From Halicephalobus mephisto (Eukaryota > Nematoda > Chromadorea > Rhabditida > Panagrolaimidae): a stretch of 64,000 nt of DNA. The stretch spans positions 90,309-154,308 of the forward strand of contig SWDT01000110.1 in assembly GCA_009193035.1 (NCBI GenBank), written 5' to 3'. The notes below the pieces were generated by a model that was not told the DNA's origin, ran no database searches, and saw nothing but the letters and a program-made list of their open reading frames with translations. Position numbers and translations under genes: made by a program. Shown in pieces: positions 12,245-23,259 of this stretch. How positions within the stretch are numbered: the first letter of the stretch is position 1; the number at the start of each line of letters is the position of its first letter.

Positions 12245-14182
12245 TTACTTGCCAAGAAGTCCGAAATATTGGCAATTAGGACCACTCCAACCGAGATTAC
12301 AGCTACAGATGGAGTTTTTCCAAGTTCCCAAACAGATTCCATTCCCGGAACATTGGAGTAAGGACGAACAAAGTGGTTCGATCTCACAACGAAGCCCCCA
12401 ATACCCGAGGTTACAAATGCAAGTAGGTAAGAGCTTCGTCCCGATGCAGAGTCCATTGTTGGAACAGTCCTTCAATTCACAGAAGAGACCACCTGCAAGA
12501 GGAGCTACTTGATCCAAGACACGGGTCTCACAACGTTTCCCAGTATATCCAAGGTTACAGAGACATGTGAACTGTTCTTTGGTCCCAAGACAGATTCCTT
12601 GAGTGTTACAGTCGGAAATTTCACATAGAGTTCCTTGAGCGTTTTCGCATCTTTCTCCGCTGAAGCCGATGTGACAAGCACAAGTAAAGCTTTGTTTTGT
12701 ACCGATACAGAGACCATTGTTATTACAGTCGGAGACATCACACAGAGGATACGGTGCTGGAAATGTTTCTAATTAGAAATCCTACCATGACCACTTACTG
12801 GTTTCGCATCTTTGTCCACTATATCCGAGTTTACAAGCACATGTGAAGGAACTTTTCGTTCCGATACAGATTCCATTGTTATTACAGTCAGAAGCAGAAC
12901 AAATTATTGTCGAACCAGAACCATCCGTCGTTACTGTAATACATTTTAATTAAAACTCATATTGCTTTAAGTATTAGAAATGAATGTCATGAATTTGTCT
13001 CAACATGATTTCCCAGAACTTTTCAAAAAACTTTAGAATATTTGAATTGAGGTATTGTATTATTGTTTTTATAATAAATTTTGTTTTTCTCAGAAAACGG
13101 AAATTTCATGTTGGTTAATCTAATAATATTAGAAGTTTTCAATAGATTCTAAATTCTTCTAAAAACTTCTATAAAGTTTTAAAAGATCTTAGAAACCTTA
13201 TGAGATTTTGGGTTTTAAGATTTTCTATGATTCTAAGAACTTTAATAATATTATTACCATTTCTACGAGGTTCTAGAACATTTCGTTGAGTTCTAGGAGT
13301 TTTCAAAGATTCCCTCGATATTCTAATCTTGCTAATGAAACTATAAACTTACCAGTATCGAAAACGTTCTTTTCACATTTGAGTCCTGAGTATCCGAGAT
13401 GACATAAACAGACGGGTAATGTTTTTGTACCGACACAGACTCCATTGTTGTTACAGTCGGCGGCTGTACAAGCATTGAGGCCTTGGGTGACGGGTAAGGA
13501 GTAATTGTTAGCTGGAAAAATATTCAATGAATCAGGAAGTTGTCGGGCTATTTCGTCGCCGACGTTCCCTTTTGATGGTTCAGATTCATCCATGTTTTCG
13601 AGTCTTGGTTCCTCGAATGAATCGATGCTATCCAAAGCAGCAATACCTTCGACATTTTCGGTAATTTCAGGAGCTTTGGCAGATGCAACGAAAGAAGGTT
13701 CTTCCATTAATTCTGGAGTATCTGCGAAGGGCTGCAACGGAGTCAAGAATTCATTAGTAGGAGTGTTCTGTAACCATGGGAAAAGGGCCGTCGGCAACGA
13801 CATTAGCCAGTCAGAGAATCCAGAGATAGGATCGGGGATCAATGAACCCCCGTAAGGTCCCGCAGGACCATTAAGTGGAGGAGGTAACAAGGGATCCACT
13901 GGTGGACCTAATGGAGCAGGACCAAAGAAATTAAAGAGTCCCCCAAACAAACCGGAATTTGGAGGGATTTCACATCGAAGTCCCAAGTACCCCAGCTCAC
14001 AGAAACAAAGCGGGGCTGATTTGAGACCAAGGCAAGTTCCGTGACCATTGCAATCAATCTCTGAACATGGTGAATCAAGCTGAAGTATATTCTTATCCAA
14101 AGATTATCCCGTATCTATAACTTACAAATTGAGCTACGGCAACTTCCCAAACGAGAAATAAAAAATAAGATATTCTGACCAT
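12245..14182 (-). CDS. secreted protein with seven EGF-like repeats
   Basis: Exons on the minus strand: 14182-14126, 14079-13353, 12933-12799 and 12756-12245; 476 residues. The first exon is a signal peptide of 19 residues (SYFLFLVWEVAVAQ). One EGF module follows, then a proline/acidic low-complexity linker of roughly 150 residues (GPAPLGPPVDPLLPPP early on), then six more modules in a row. The modules are unusually alike, each with a core like DCNNNGICIGTKxxFxCxC followed by LGYSGxRCE. Such a protein would act outside the cell in matrix or receptor binding. The modules lack a clear calcium-binding consensus. No transmembrane segment follows, so it is probably secreted. I do not recognise a specific orthologue. 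Confidence 0.85.
12985..13312 (+). repeat. leader-plus-array repeat in EGF-gene intron
   Basis: Leader GAATTTGTCTCAACATGATT near 12991, then TTCTAGAA-like units. It fills the only long intron (419 bp) of the gene and lies opposite to the gene's direction. Confidence 0.65.
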
Positions 14183-14228
14183 TTCGAAAATGTCTGATTT
14201 GACATGGTTGATTCCCCGTGAAATTCGG

Positions 14229-14236
14229 TTTATATA
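14229..14236 (-). promoter_or_regulatory. TATA-like box for the EGF gene
   Basis: TATATAAA on the minus strand, about 50 bp upstream of the start codon at 14182. Confidence 0.45.
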
Positions 14237-14239
14237 CCA

Positions 14240-14992
14240 TTCTAAGGAGTTAATGACCACTAGATCTTTGCTGTGACCAATGACTTCATCAACAGGTGAT
14301 CAAACAATGAGCTTTCCTTCATCTCTGACCGAAAAGCAGACTAATCTTTTGATTATCAAATGTGCACAAATATAAAATAAATATTTTCCTCATCTTAATA
14401 AAAACAGACTTTACATGGTCAATTATGTAACAAAGTTCGAATCTGAGTAGGGAAAAACAAAAAGTTTAGATTGCTTGGCATTGTGTTCCTCACGACAGGG
14501 AAAAGGGAGGATTGTTGGAATCACGCCCGCTCTCATGGATTAGATATATCAGCTCAAAAAATCCTCAATATTGTTTTGAAATTTTTCTTTTATTCTTATA
14601 TGTTTCTTTTCCCATATTCTTCAGTTAAGATAGTTAAGTTCAATCCGAATTAATGCGTTACATTTCTTCTATTTTCACTAATTTTGTAAATGGATTTTGT
14701 CCATAGGAATCTATTGTTTTATGCCAACACAGCTTTCATTATCTCTAAATGAAGTTGTTTTGTGCTGGTCCTTGTCAGTAAAGTTATTGCATGGTTTGAT
14801 GTTCTTCTCGCGTATTCCTGCAATCCACAAGCTGAAAAATGTGTGTTGTCACTTGTTCCAGTGCATGTGCGTAGACAAACATTTCTTTTGGCTAAGACAA
14901 CTGCGCCATTTCTTTTTTCACGGGTCCTAATGATGAAATTGTTGCTGATTGATATATCAACTTACTAATCCTAGCACTTTTTCAGATCCATC
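14240..14992. other. intergenic stretch
   Basis: No supported gene. A plus-strand frame at 14762-14968 contains an arginine/serine-rich segment that looks like a mitochondrial targeting sequence, but it cannot be joined in frame to the gene at 14993 with a normal donor. Confidence 0.4.
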
Positions 14993-15598
14993 ATGGGTTG
15001 GAAGGAGTCTTTGAGTGATTGGCGAAAGAAGAATTTACCCCCAGTAAATACGACAACTCTCGTCCGTCATTATGCTCCTATCAGCGGTGGAATCAGCCAC
15101 ACATTGTTCTCTGTCCATATATTTGCCCCTAATCTTATAACTAAGTAAGTTCCACGAGTTGTTACGTTGTTGATATATGAACTTTAGAGTTTTCCCAGTC
15201 TATGATCTTGCCGTCAGTAACACAGTTCTCTTCAATTCCCATGTCGGTATTGGCCTTTATGTCTTCTTCCGTCCTCATCTTTATCGTTTAAACAACTGGG
15301 ATAGAGTAGAATTTAGTGTATTTGCCTCTGTAATCTTCAACTTCGGATCATTGTTGTTTGCTGTTCTCTTGAAAGCTCTGCTACCCAAACAGTTTGTTTC
15401 CGACTTGAGATTTTTATTAATTTCCCCACTTATAGGGCTGGAACGACCCCAAGAGCATTGATTGGAGCTGGACTAAGCTTTTTCCTGATGAATCGAGGCC
15501 TCAAGTACCTTCATCACATTGATTTTCGATCTTCGCTCTCAGCCGTTTTGAGCGCTGAGAAGGTCAATGGAAACAGGCTGAGTGTTGACTCTACTTAG
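14993..15598 (+). CDS. small multi-pass membrane protein
   Basis: Three exons, 14993-15144, 15188-15391 and 15436-15598, give 172 residues. The N terminus is polar and basic, followed by about four hydrophobic segments and a short serine-rich tail. The start codon lies 7 bp after a CTTTTTCAG site, so trans-splicing at that point is likely. The segment DLAVSNTVLFNSHVGIGLYV faintly recalls the second helix of the small cytochrome b subunit of succinate dehydrogenase (an HSHWG-like motif), but the expected quinone-site Asp-Tyr is absent and there is an extra membrane segment. Function is therefore left open. All three exon junctions keep frame and use GT/AG. Confidence 0.7.
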
Positions 15599-15883
15599 AT
15601 GTCATTAGAAATGAATGATATTGCGTTTATTAACACCAATTTCTTCACGATAAGATTGATTCATTGCCTTGACCAACCTACGAGGTTTATCTGCCATCAC
15701 AACCAGAGTGCTTGTTGTTTCACTTTCGTTAGAAAACGTTAGTTTATTTTTGGAAAACCTTGTTTTTCCCGAAGACAAAATATTAAAAATGCCACCAGTC
15801 AGCCTAATGAACAACAAAAACTACGGATCCATAAAGGTCAGGATCTCATGAAAGATCGTTTCGATGAGGTATACGTGGTAGTC

Positions 15884-17768
15884 CTACTCCGCCTGGGTGC
15901 TGACAGTAGATGTCTTCTGCAAAGGTTGTCGTTTTCTGTAAGGTTGCATTCTTATTGGTGGCTGCTTAGAACTGATATGGTTGTTGCTTTGAGGAGGGAT
16001 GACAGTGCTAGCCATACTACTGTACTTTTTCCGTCGACTCAGAGACTAAAAGATTAGCGAGATAAATATAGTCCAGATAATCCTTTTTAAGTCACCCAAG
16101 AATTGAGCATGATCATCGTTCTTCTTCGGAAATGAGCAGAACTAGTACAAAATAGAACGAAATTTAGTACTTTTCCGCAGACGAGTAAGTTGTTGACGAT
16201 TGCTATGGTGTTGTTTAGGAGTACAGTAGGTTTATATACGTAGAATAACTCATGCACATATGGAACTAGGCTTGGTAGCTAAATATTGTAGTTTAAGAGT
16301 TAGTTAATGTATGATTAACTCACATGAGTAATTGAAAAACAGGTAACTATTGACAAAACAGTAGCAGTAACTTTCCTTTCTTGTTTTTGGAAAGTCCCGA
16401 AATCACTCGTTCTCCTGAATTCCAGGTCCTTGGACTTTCCACTTGAACGAGGAATAATCTCCCTTTTTCTCAGAAAGTAAATTAATGAAACGTTCAGTAC
16501 TGCTACAGCGAGAACAGGGAGAATTGCTCCGAAAACAACTTGGATGTATTTGCTGAATTTTATATAATTGCGCAACAGGGGACTCGTTGTATTCAACTGA
16601 AAGGTGAAGAAAAGTTAATGAACCCCAAAGGAAGATGACCAATTACCGATGGTACATATACAGTGGTGGACGTCGTTCCACCGCAGGTATCTTTGGGTTG
16701 GACTCGGTACTCAAAATGGTGGAAAAGACTAAGTAGAAAGGCGAATAAGAAAATTATTCCAATTAAGGATAGAAGTCTACGATCCCTTAATTGAAATCTT
16801 GTGTGCATTGGACGACGAACACCACTAAATCTCTCTATTGAGACAGCTAATACCAGCCTAAAATTATATTTTTAGTTTACAAGGTATTTGTGGGGAAAAC
16901 GGTGCCAGACCATGTAGCTGTTATGGAGAAGAAGTTCGCAATTCCAATTCCATGAACCCGATACAAATATATAAAATTCTGGAAACTCGGATTTGCGTAA
17001 AATAGTTCAAATGAAGCCAATGAGAATGGCACCATGCAAAACAGAAAAGCCAAATCAGCAAATGCCATTGCAGACAGAAGCGTATTTGCCTGGAAAGGGT
17101 TGTACATCATAGGGTTACAAAAATTAGAAATAGATATTGTTGCGAAATTTTCTCAATATGAATTTCCTGAATCTTCTAGAAATTTCAAAAATTCCGAGTT
17201 TTAGATAATTTGGAGCTTCCACTAGGTTATGGAAGATTCTGGATGTTTCCACGAGGATTTAGAAAGCCTCTGTGGAAGTTTGGAAATATCCACGAAATTC
17301 TAGAGAATTCCAAAATCCTCCTTTAAACTCTAAAAAGTTCTAGAAATTTCCACTGTATTTTGGAAGTTTTGAGACACTTCCAAGGTATTCTGAAAGGGTT
17401 TTGAAACATTCATAGGAATCTGAAAGGTTTCAGAACTCTCCGGTGCATTCTGAAAGATCTTAGAAACTTCTACAGGATTCCATTCTCTTTAAAAGAATTT
17501 TCGAAAATTTCTTTACCTGATTTTTCATACTAGAACTGAGAAGAACCAGGAGATTGAGGCAATTACCCGAAACTCCGAAGATAAATTGGACCGGGAATAT
17601 ATAGTGCTGGATTATGTAGTCAACATTAGTGCCTGTTATGGGTCTATATAACTTTGTTAGATTCGAACAAATAGTAGTTGCCGACGACAGTAAAGGTACG
17701 ACGGTAGTTGATGTGTTCATGATCGATACGACGTCCATGGCATTCACCATCGCTGGATCCATGTCCAC
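15884..17768 (-). CDS. class A neuropeptide-type GPCR
   Basis: Six exons on the minus strand: 17768-17517, 17089-16911, 16857-16647, 16596-16324, 16278-16096 and 16045-15884; 419 residues. Asparagine-rich N terminus with sequons, TM1 GNCLNLLVLL, TM2 LLSAMAFADLAFLF, and ERF instead of DRY after TM3 (SIERFSGVRRP). TM7 reads NNLLVCGKVLNFVLF, ending in the HFRRR helix-8 pattern of nematode peptide receptors. The last exon adds a basic, Ser/Thr/Gln-rich cytoplasmic tail. Without that final splice the frame would end at a TAA at 16087; I prefer the spliced form because the joined frame stays open for 53 codons of tail-like composition. The donor after TM3 (GTCTGG) is weak. The ligand is unknown. 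Confidence 0.85.
17130..17490 (+). repeat. leader-plus-array repeat in GPCR intron 1
   Basis: Leader TTGCGAAATTTTCTCAATAT at about 17138, followed by some ten degenerate units of the GATTCTGGAAGnTTCTAGAA type. It occupies most of the 427-bp first intron. Confidence 0.7.
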
Positions 17769-19858
17769 ATGGAATCGCCTTCAGTATTGTAGGACTTTGC
17801 ACTTCAGCAAATGTTTCCACCTGCAATTCTCACTAGCACAGAGGTTCACCGATGGTTGCCTAACAACTCTAAAGGTCGGAAAGCTGATAATTTTTCACCC
17901 AAGAGGCCGCGCGAATGCTTCCATCCGTGAGAAGATCATTAATGAGGCAAAATGACAAAAACAATTTACTCGTCCCAGAAGCCACGCTCGTTAGAAACAT
18001 TTATACTTGATACAAATGCCGTGGACCTTAAATCCACTGTTTCAAAAAGAGGTTAAGACAGATTTTTTAATTTTCAGTAGTGAAATAACAGATTTGGAAA
18101 ATGGCAACTGATACCATAGGGGATTCCCAAATTAAAAATGGCATGGTTTGAAGAGACAATGAAAATTACGTAAATAGAAAAACTGCTCAGAAAAATTGAA
18201 ATAAACTGTTTCCACTGGAAAATAAAAACAATTCCACCAAAAATCTTAATTTTGTAAAATTTGAAAATGACTATTGTCACAAAGTGTCTCACAAAAATTT
18301 CCAAAATTTTCAAAAATGAAGAATTTTTTATTTCAAGTAGTCGAAAATTTCCCATTAGATTGTGAAAGCTTTAAAAAGTTCTAAGGAGTTCTGAAAGGTT
18401 CTAGAATTTTATAGAGTTCTAAAAACTTCCACGAGTTTTCCAATGACTTCAGAATTTTCTACTGTGTTATGCCAATTTCTATAAAATCGTAGAGTTTAAG
18501 AACCTACCATAAAATTATTAAAGATTTCGGAAATCTCCACAAGATTTCAAGTCTTTAAAAGTTTTTGTGAGATTTCCAAAGACTTGAGAATCTTCCATTG
18601 AATTCTGGAAGACTCTAGAAGGTTACACGGCGTCCTAGTCTAGCACAATCCTACCCAGAAGTAACTTTGGCAGAAACGAGTACTGGTTCCTTTAATTACA
18701 TTGTACACCGCAAATTGAAACAAGGCTTTGTCCACAAAAAACAAATGAAGTACTCACAATGGATAAAAATTAAACTTGTTGCGAAAAAATGAATCCTCAA
18801 ACAAAAAAGCCAATCATTAGACGATGAGAGTGTTGATGGTATATTAACAGAAAGAAGCTTGAAGAGTCGAAACCCCATGAGACTTGCAAAATTCATCTGA
18901 TTGGGCTAATTATAAGAACTGCTTTCGTGTTCAGAAACTAGGAAATCAACATAACTCTGTTATTGAAAGTAGAAGTAGAAATGGAAGCGGAAGTTGTTAC
19001 AGAATTATCTTGCCACGAATTTCTAGAAAGTCCTGGGATTTTTGGTTTCAAATAGCTCCAAGAAGTTCTCCTGGATTTCATAAGGCTCCAACGGTTTCCA
19101 TAAGTTTCTGGAATTCTCCAGAAGTCTGTACGAGAGTCCCAAAGGATTTGAAATACTTTACTGGGTTCTGAACGATTATAAAAGTTCCTACGAGATCTTA
19201 AATGTGGAAGTTCCTATAAAATTCTTGGTTTTAGAACCTTTTATTCGATTCTGGAAGTTGTTAAGAATTTCAATAAAATTCTAAAATAATAAGTATAAGA
19301 ATTATAAATCAATACTGTCAGGAAATTATCTCCACGCAAATTGGTAAAACAGAAACTACTACAATTCTTGATTTCAAATCCTGGGTTGAGATTAACATTA
19401 TTATAAAAAGCAAAAATAAACCTCATAGTGTTTTCCCAATATGAAGTTCAAAAACATCCAAAAAATTCTTAATTTCAAGTGATAGTTCCAAAAAGGTTAC
19501 ACGAGATTTTGGAATATTCTATTATATTTAAGACTTGGATTTTTGCCAATCCAAAGTCGGACACATTTATCCTTCTTCTTGTCAGGAAGTGTTGCAATTT
19601 GGTTAATAGAGTGCCGTTCTAGTCATCTGTCGCTCAAATGAAGGTTTAACGACACCTTCTACATGGACGATTGTAAAATAACTAGAGTTAAAATTTATTA
19701 TCCATAAAGGAATGTTTTTTATTAAAAATTTATAAAAACAAATTTGAAATATTTTGTTGTTTTTAATTTTTCAGTTATTTATCCGCTTGACTATACTGTA
19801 ATCCATGGAGGACATACCGGAGTGTCCTAATTAGTTAGTAAATGCCGAAGTTGTTTAT
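17769..19858. repeat. 2.1-kb intergenic stretch with repeat copies
   Basis: No gene supported. Contains one repeat with a recognisable leader (GTCACAAAGTGTCTCAC near 18275, array to 18640), a further array at about 19020-19260 and a shorter one at 19430-19530. The remainder is AT-rich and featureless to the eye. Confidence 0.5.
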
Positions 19859-22320
19859 CTACATTAAAAATTCACTAAAGTCACTTTGGATCCCTTCAAT
19901 ATCAAGATCTCTGTTGAAAGAAATTTCACTGTATTTGGAACTTGTCAACGGTGGTTTGTAGGAAATTTCTGAGCAAGATTTGATTTCTTCCAGTCTTTGC
20001 AAGCCTTTTTCTGCAGATAATCGACTCGAAGGATTCAGTCGGATCAGCTCCTGGATCAGTTGTTGGATTGGTAATGATGCCGTCGGAACTGAAAAAATCT
20101 CGGTCATCCAAGCAATAGACTGTGTAACACATTTTTTATGATTTGTTTTACTGTTACAACCGGTCTTATTATCTCCAGATGAGAAAGTAAAAGTCAAGCG
20201 TAACAATTATCACAGAAATTGGGGTATTCTTGACCTCATAAAACCACTATAAATATAGGAAGATCTTATACGCTTTCAGTTGCAAGGAAAAAGGAAAATC
20301 ATGAGATTTTTGAACGTTTTATTTCTGTTTGTTCTTCTTATTGCTTCTGTTCAAAGCTTCCTCTTTGGTGGTGGAGGATGCTGGTGCGTTTGATTTTCAT
20401 ATATCTTCATATAAAACGGTTTAATGAAGCTAATTTAGTCAACAACGCTGCTGCTGTGTCCCTTCACCTCCACCCCCTCCCCCATCCTGCTGCGGATGTG
20501 GTTGTGGTAAGTGAGTCAACCACCTTCATGAACCTATGGAAGTATATCTTGCTTATGTATACTCATAAATAAATTTTGTATTCGTCGTTTTCTGTCGATA
20601 TATAATAGAAACATTGACTTACCAATTTGAGACCAATTCGAGTTAGGACAAGTATTTTCAAAGAGTATCTTGTTAGCATCGGGAAGAGATGACCATCCAG
20701 GCCATGTCTCTTCATTTGGAGTACCCAGAATAGAGAACACTTTGACTATTTGGTCAATATCGTTGAAACCCTGAAATTGTTTTAAAGCCATACTATCACG
20801 AAAAAACTGAATGTTTTTATGAGATTGTTCCAATACAAATTTCTAGAATCTCATTGAAAAACTGAATTCCTTACTTGAAATCTTAATTATAGAATTTCCC
20901 TTGAAGTTTCAGAAATTTCCACAGAATTCTAAAATTTTGAAAGATTCCAATTTAAAAAATCAAAAGACTAAAGTTTAGCAAATATGAATTCTGTTAAATT
21001 TGAATCTTTCATGAAGGTCAAAATAAATTTCAATACAGATTTTCATATTATAGCAAAATTCAAAATAAATGCTGTCACGAAATTATTTCAACACGGATTT
21101 CTAGAATTTTCTAGATATATCTAGAACTTAAAATTTGAGATATTCATTCCAAAAGTCCTCTTTTGATTCTGGAAGATTCTAGAATCTTGTACAAAGTTGT
21201 AGTTTAAAAAATACCATGAACAGTGGAGAACCATTGATGTATTCGGCTAGAATACACCCACAAGCCCATACATCCACTTTGGGGTCATATGTTACGGATC
21301 CAAAAAGCAACTCAGGAGCTCGGTACCACCTAGTAAAGACTTGATGGGAGTATGTTTTCCTCGAATTTGGAACATATAAACAAGCTAGTCCGAAATCACC
21401 AAGCTTGATCTTGTTGTTTGTGGAAACCAAAATATTTTCTGGTTTTAGGTCCTTAAAAAACCGATTAATTGGCTTTTACATTGAATTCTTACCCGATGCA
21501 TGATATTTATACCGTGAAGATAAGCAACGGCTGAGAAGATTTGAGAAAAATAGTAGTTTAATAGAAAGTCATTTTGAGGTCTTTTGGAATCCATAATTAC
21601 CAATTTGAAATTACTGTCAACAAACTCCATCACAATTGAAGCTGTATTGTCATCAAAAAATGAATCGTGTAATTTTACAATCTGAAATTTTCTCTGTTAA
21701 AGCATATACTTTCGGATTTCTTACGTTTTCATGATTACAGTTCTTTAGACAACATATTTCCCTCAGAACATCTATTTGACATCTAACGTCAGGTTTTAGA
21801 TGAATTCGTTTAATTGCTACAGTGGCACCCGTCTGAAATCACTTTTGAAAATTACATAATGATGAAAATGGGAATTGCTGTTCTACAAAATTGTCTCAGC
21901 ACAAATTTTCAGAATCTTTTAGGAAATTCTAGAACTTGAAGTTCCAGGTATTAGTCTTAAATTCACACTAGATCTTGGAAGGTTTTAAAAATCTTCATCA
22001 GCTTCTAAATTCTCCTAGAATTTTTCATGAGATCTTAGAAGTTTGATAATGCTCTAATGAATTCTGTAAGAATCGGTGGAATCGTAGAAATATCCAGAAC
22101 TTTCTATTGGATTTTTGAAAATTTCGAAGATGTGAAAGAATTTGAAAAACTTTTAGCAAATTCTCGCGAGTTGTAGAGCATTTCATGGATTCTAAAGGAT
22201 CTTAGAAGCTCCTACATAATGTAAGAAAATAAAATTTCATCTTACCTCAATTACTCTAGCTTTGACGAGGACTCCTTGAGCTCCTTGACCTATTCTCGAA
22301 ATTAATCCATATTTGGGCAT
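19859..22320 (-). CDS. cell-cycle-related kinase CDK20/CCRK type (DYF-18-like)
   Basis: Exons on the minus strand: 22320-22246, 21832-21725, 21681-21493, 21451-21215, 20770-20623, 20088-19859; 328 residues against about 346 in vertebrate CDK20. Kinase marks: GQGAQG (11-16), K33, E50 of the PSTAIRE-type helix, HRDLKPEN (123-130), DFG at 143-145, and [16 protein letters not shown] in the T-loop with Thr164. NGSPLF, then [11 protein letters not shown] and LPDANKILF, are typical of CDK20 rather than other CDKs. In nematodes and vertebrates this kinase acts upstream of a MAK-type kinase to control cilium structure. An X-box match 82 bp upstream supports this. Two introns hold dispersed repeats, and the last contains a gene on the other strand. 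One change from the usual VATRWY to VFTRWY is notable. Confidence 0.9.
20248..20255 (+). promoter_or_regulatory. TATA box for nested peptide gene
   Basis: TATAAATA about 46-53 bp upstream of the start codon at 20301. Confidence 0.5.
20301..20514 (+). CDS. small secreted Gly/Cys/Pro-rich peptide, nested gene
   Basis: Two exons, 20301-20383 and 20439-20514, encode 52 residues. Residues 1-19 are a clear signal peptide ([17 protein letters not shown]). The mature part begins FLFGGGGCC and then has clustered cysteines around a proline run (CCCVPS, six prolines, SCCGCGCGK). Signal peptide plus glycine- and cysteine-rich mature part is a common form for nematode secreted effector or antimicrobial-type peptides; the function here is inferred only. 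It has its own TATA box and an AATAAA at 20568-20573. It lies entirely inside the last intron of the CDK20-like gene, on the opposite strand. The GTAAG at the stop could act as a donor, but I found no following exon. Confidence 0.72.
21055..21200 (+). repeat. leader-plus-array repeat in kinase intron 4
   Basis: Leader CTGTCACGAAATTATTTCAA at about 21064, then a short TTCTAGAA array. A further degenerate array lies at 20840-20960 in the same intron. Confidence 0.6.
21885..22215 (+). repeat. leader-plus-array repeat in kinase intron 1
   Basis: Leader AAAATTGTCTCAGCACAAAT at about 21889 and a degenerate TTCTAGAA-type array to 22215; it accounts for nearly all of the 413-bp intron. Confidence 0.65.
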
Positions 22321-22401
22321 CACTTGGGAATTTTATTATCCTTTAAAAAACAAAGGTTGAAGTCAAGGTGCATTTGTCTTTGTTTACGTTCTCTATAGGT
22401 G

Positions 22402-22415
22402 ATCACTATGGCAAC
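22402..22415 (-). promoter_or_regulatory. X-box (RFX/DAF-19 site) upstream of the CDK20-like kinase
   Basis: ATCACTATGGCAAC on the plus strand (GTTGCCATAGTGAT in gene orientation) fits the relaxed RFX consensus RYYNYYATRRNRAC at every position. It lies 82-95 bp before the kinase start codon, the usual distance for X-boxes of nematode ciliary genes. Confidence 0.65.
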
Positions 22416-23259
22416 CACTGTCCTCAATTGAATTTCCGAATTCTTTTGTGAATTGAAAGCAAAATTTATTGAATTTGTACTAAATTTTGCTGTTGTTTGA
22501 AAATTAAAAATACAATCGAGTAATTCGTGTTTGTAAAAAACAAACAGATCCCCAACCTGAATTTCTTAAAAGTTCAATTTTCTCGTGACATTTATATTCA
22601 TCCGACCAGATTATTTATGCATGTAAACGGTATTGGGAATGCATCTGCTTCTGTAGTTAAGAAAACATAACATTTAAAGTTTTTCCGATAAAAATAAAAC
22701 TTATCCAATATTAAATGAAATTAATAAAGGAAATTTCCTAATATAACAAACTTTCTTTCTGTTGAATTTTTACTTGTCTTTCTGCATTGAGATACAGTAT
22801 GACGATTTACTATTAATTTTAGAAAGGCCAAAATTAGAACCAGCTGCCCCAATAATCAATTCAACGAAAAAAATTAAAACTACTTATTTTGGAAATTCGG
22901 AAACTGCTTGTGCTGTCGTTTCGGGTCTACCACGCTAATTAGCCGGCTTAAGAATATCCCTTTCAGGTTTACCAAAAAAACAATAGTCATCCATTGCCTT
23001 CGGAGACCGTAAAACTGCAAATTACTTTGTTTGTTGATAGCTAAAGACAACTTGGTTTTTGATGGACTTACTTTCTATAACAAGCGGCTTATCGATGTAA
23101 ATACATTCAACATTTTCCTGAGTGCCAATTTCTGCTCTAAGTTATTAGTGTGTTCACGTCAACCCTTGCATCCGCCTTTTTAGTTGGCACTCATATGAGA
23201 TATGATTTGACGTCGTGGAAAGAATGATTATTTTGTCAAACTAATATTTTACAGATAAA
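22416..23259. other. intergenic stretch between divergent genes
   Basis: No coding signal. It separates the leftward kinase and the rightward GPCR and must hold both promoters. It ends in an ATTTTACAG acceptor-like site 5 bp before the GPCR start codon. Confidence 0.5.

Noticed and set aside
13505..13855. 116-codon plus-strand frame
   Set aside because: Shadow of the proline/acidic linker of the EGF protein on the other strand.
14697..14968. Upstream exon with targeting-like sequence for the membrane protein at 14993
   Set aside because: The frame with the mitochondrial-like composition cannot be joined in phase, and the donor (GTCCTA) is poor; trans-splicing just before 14993 is simpler.
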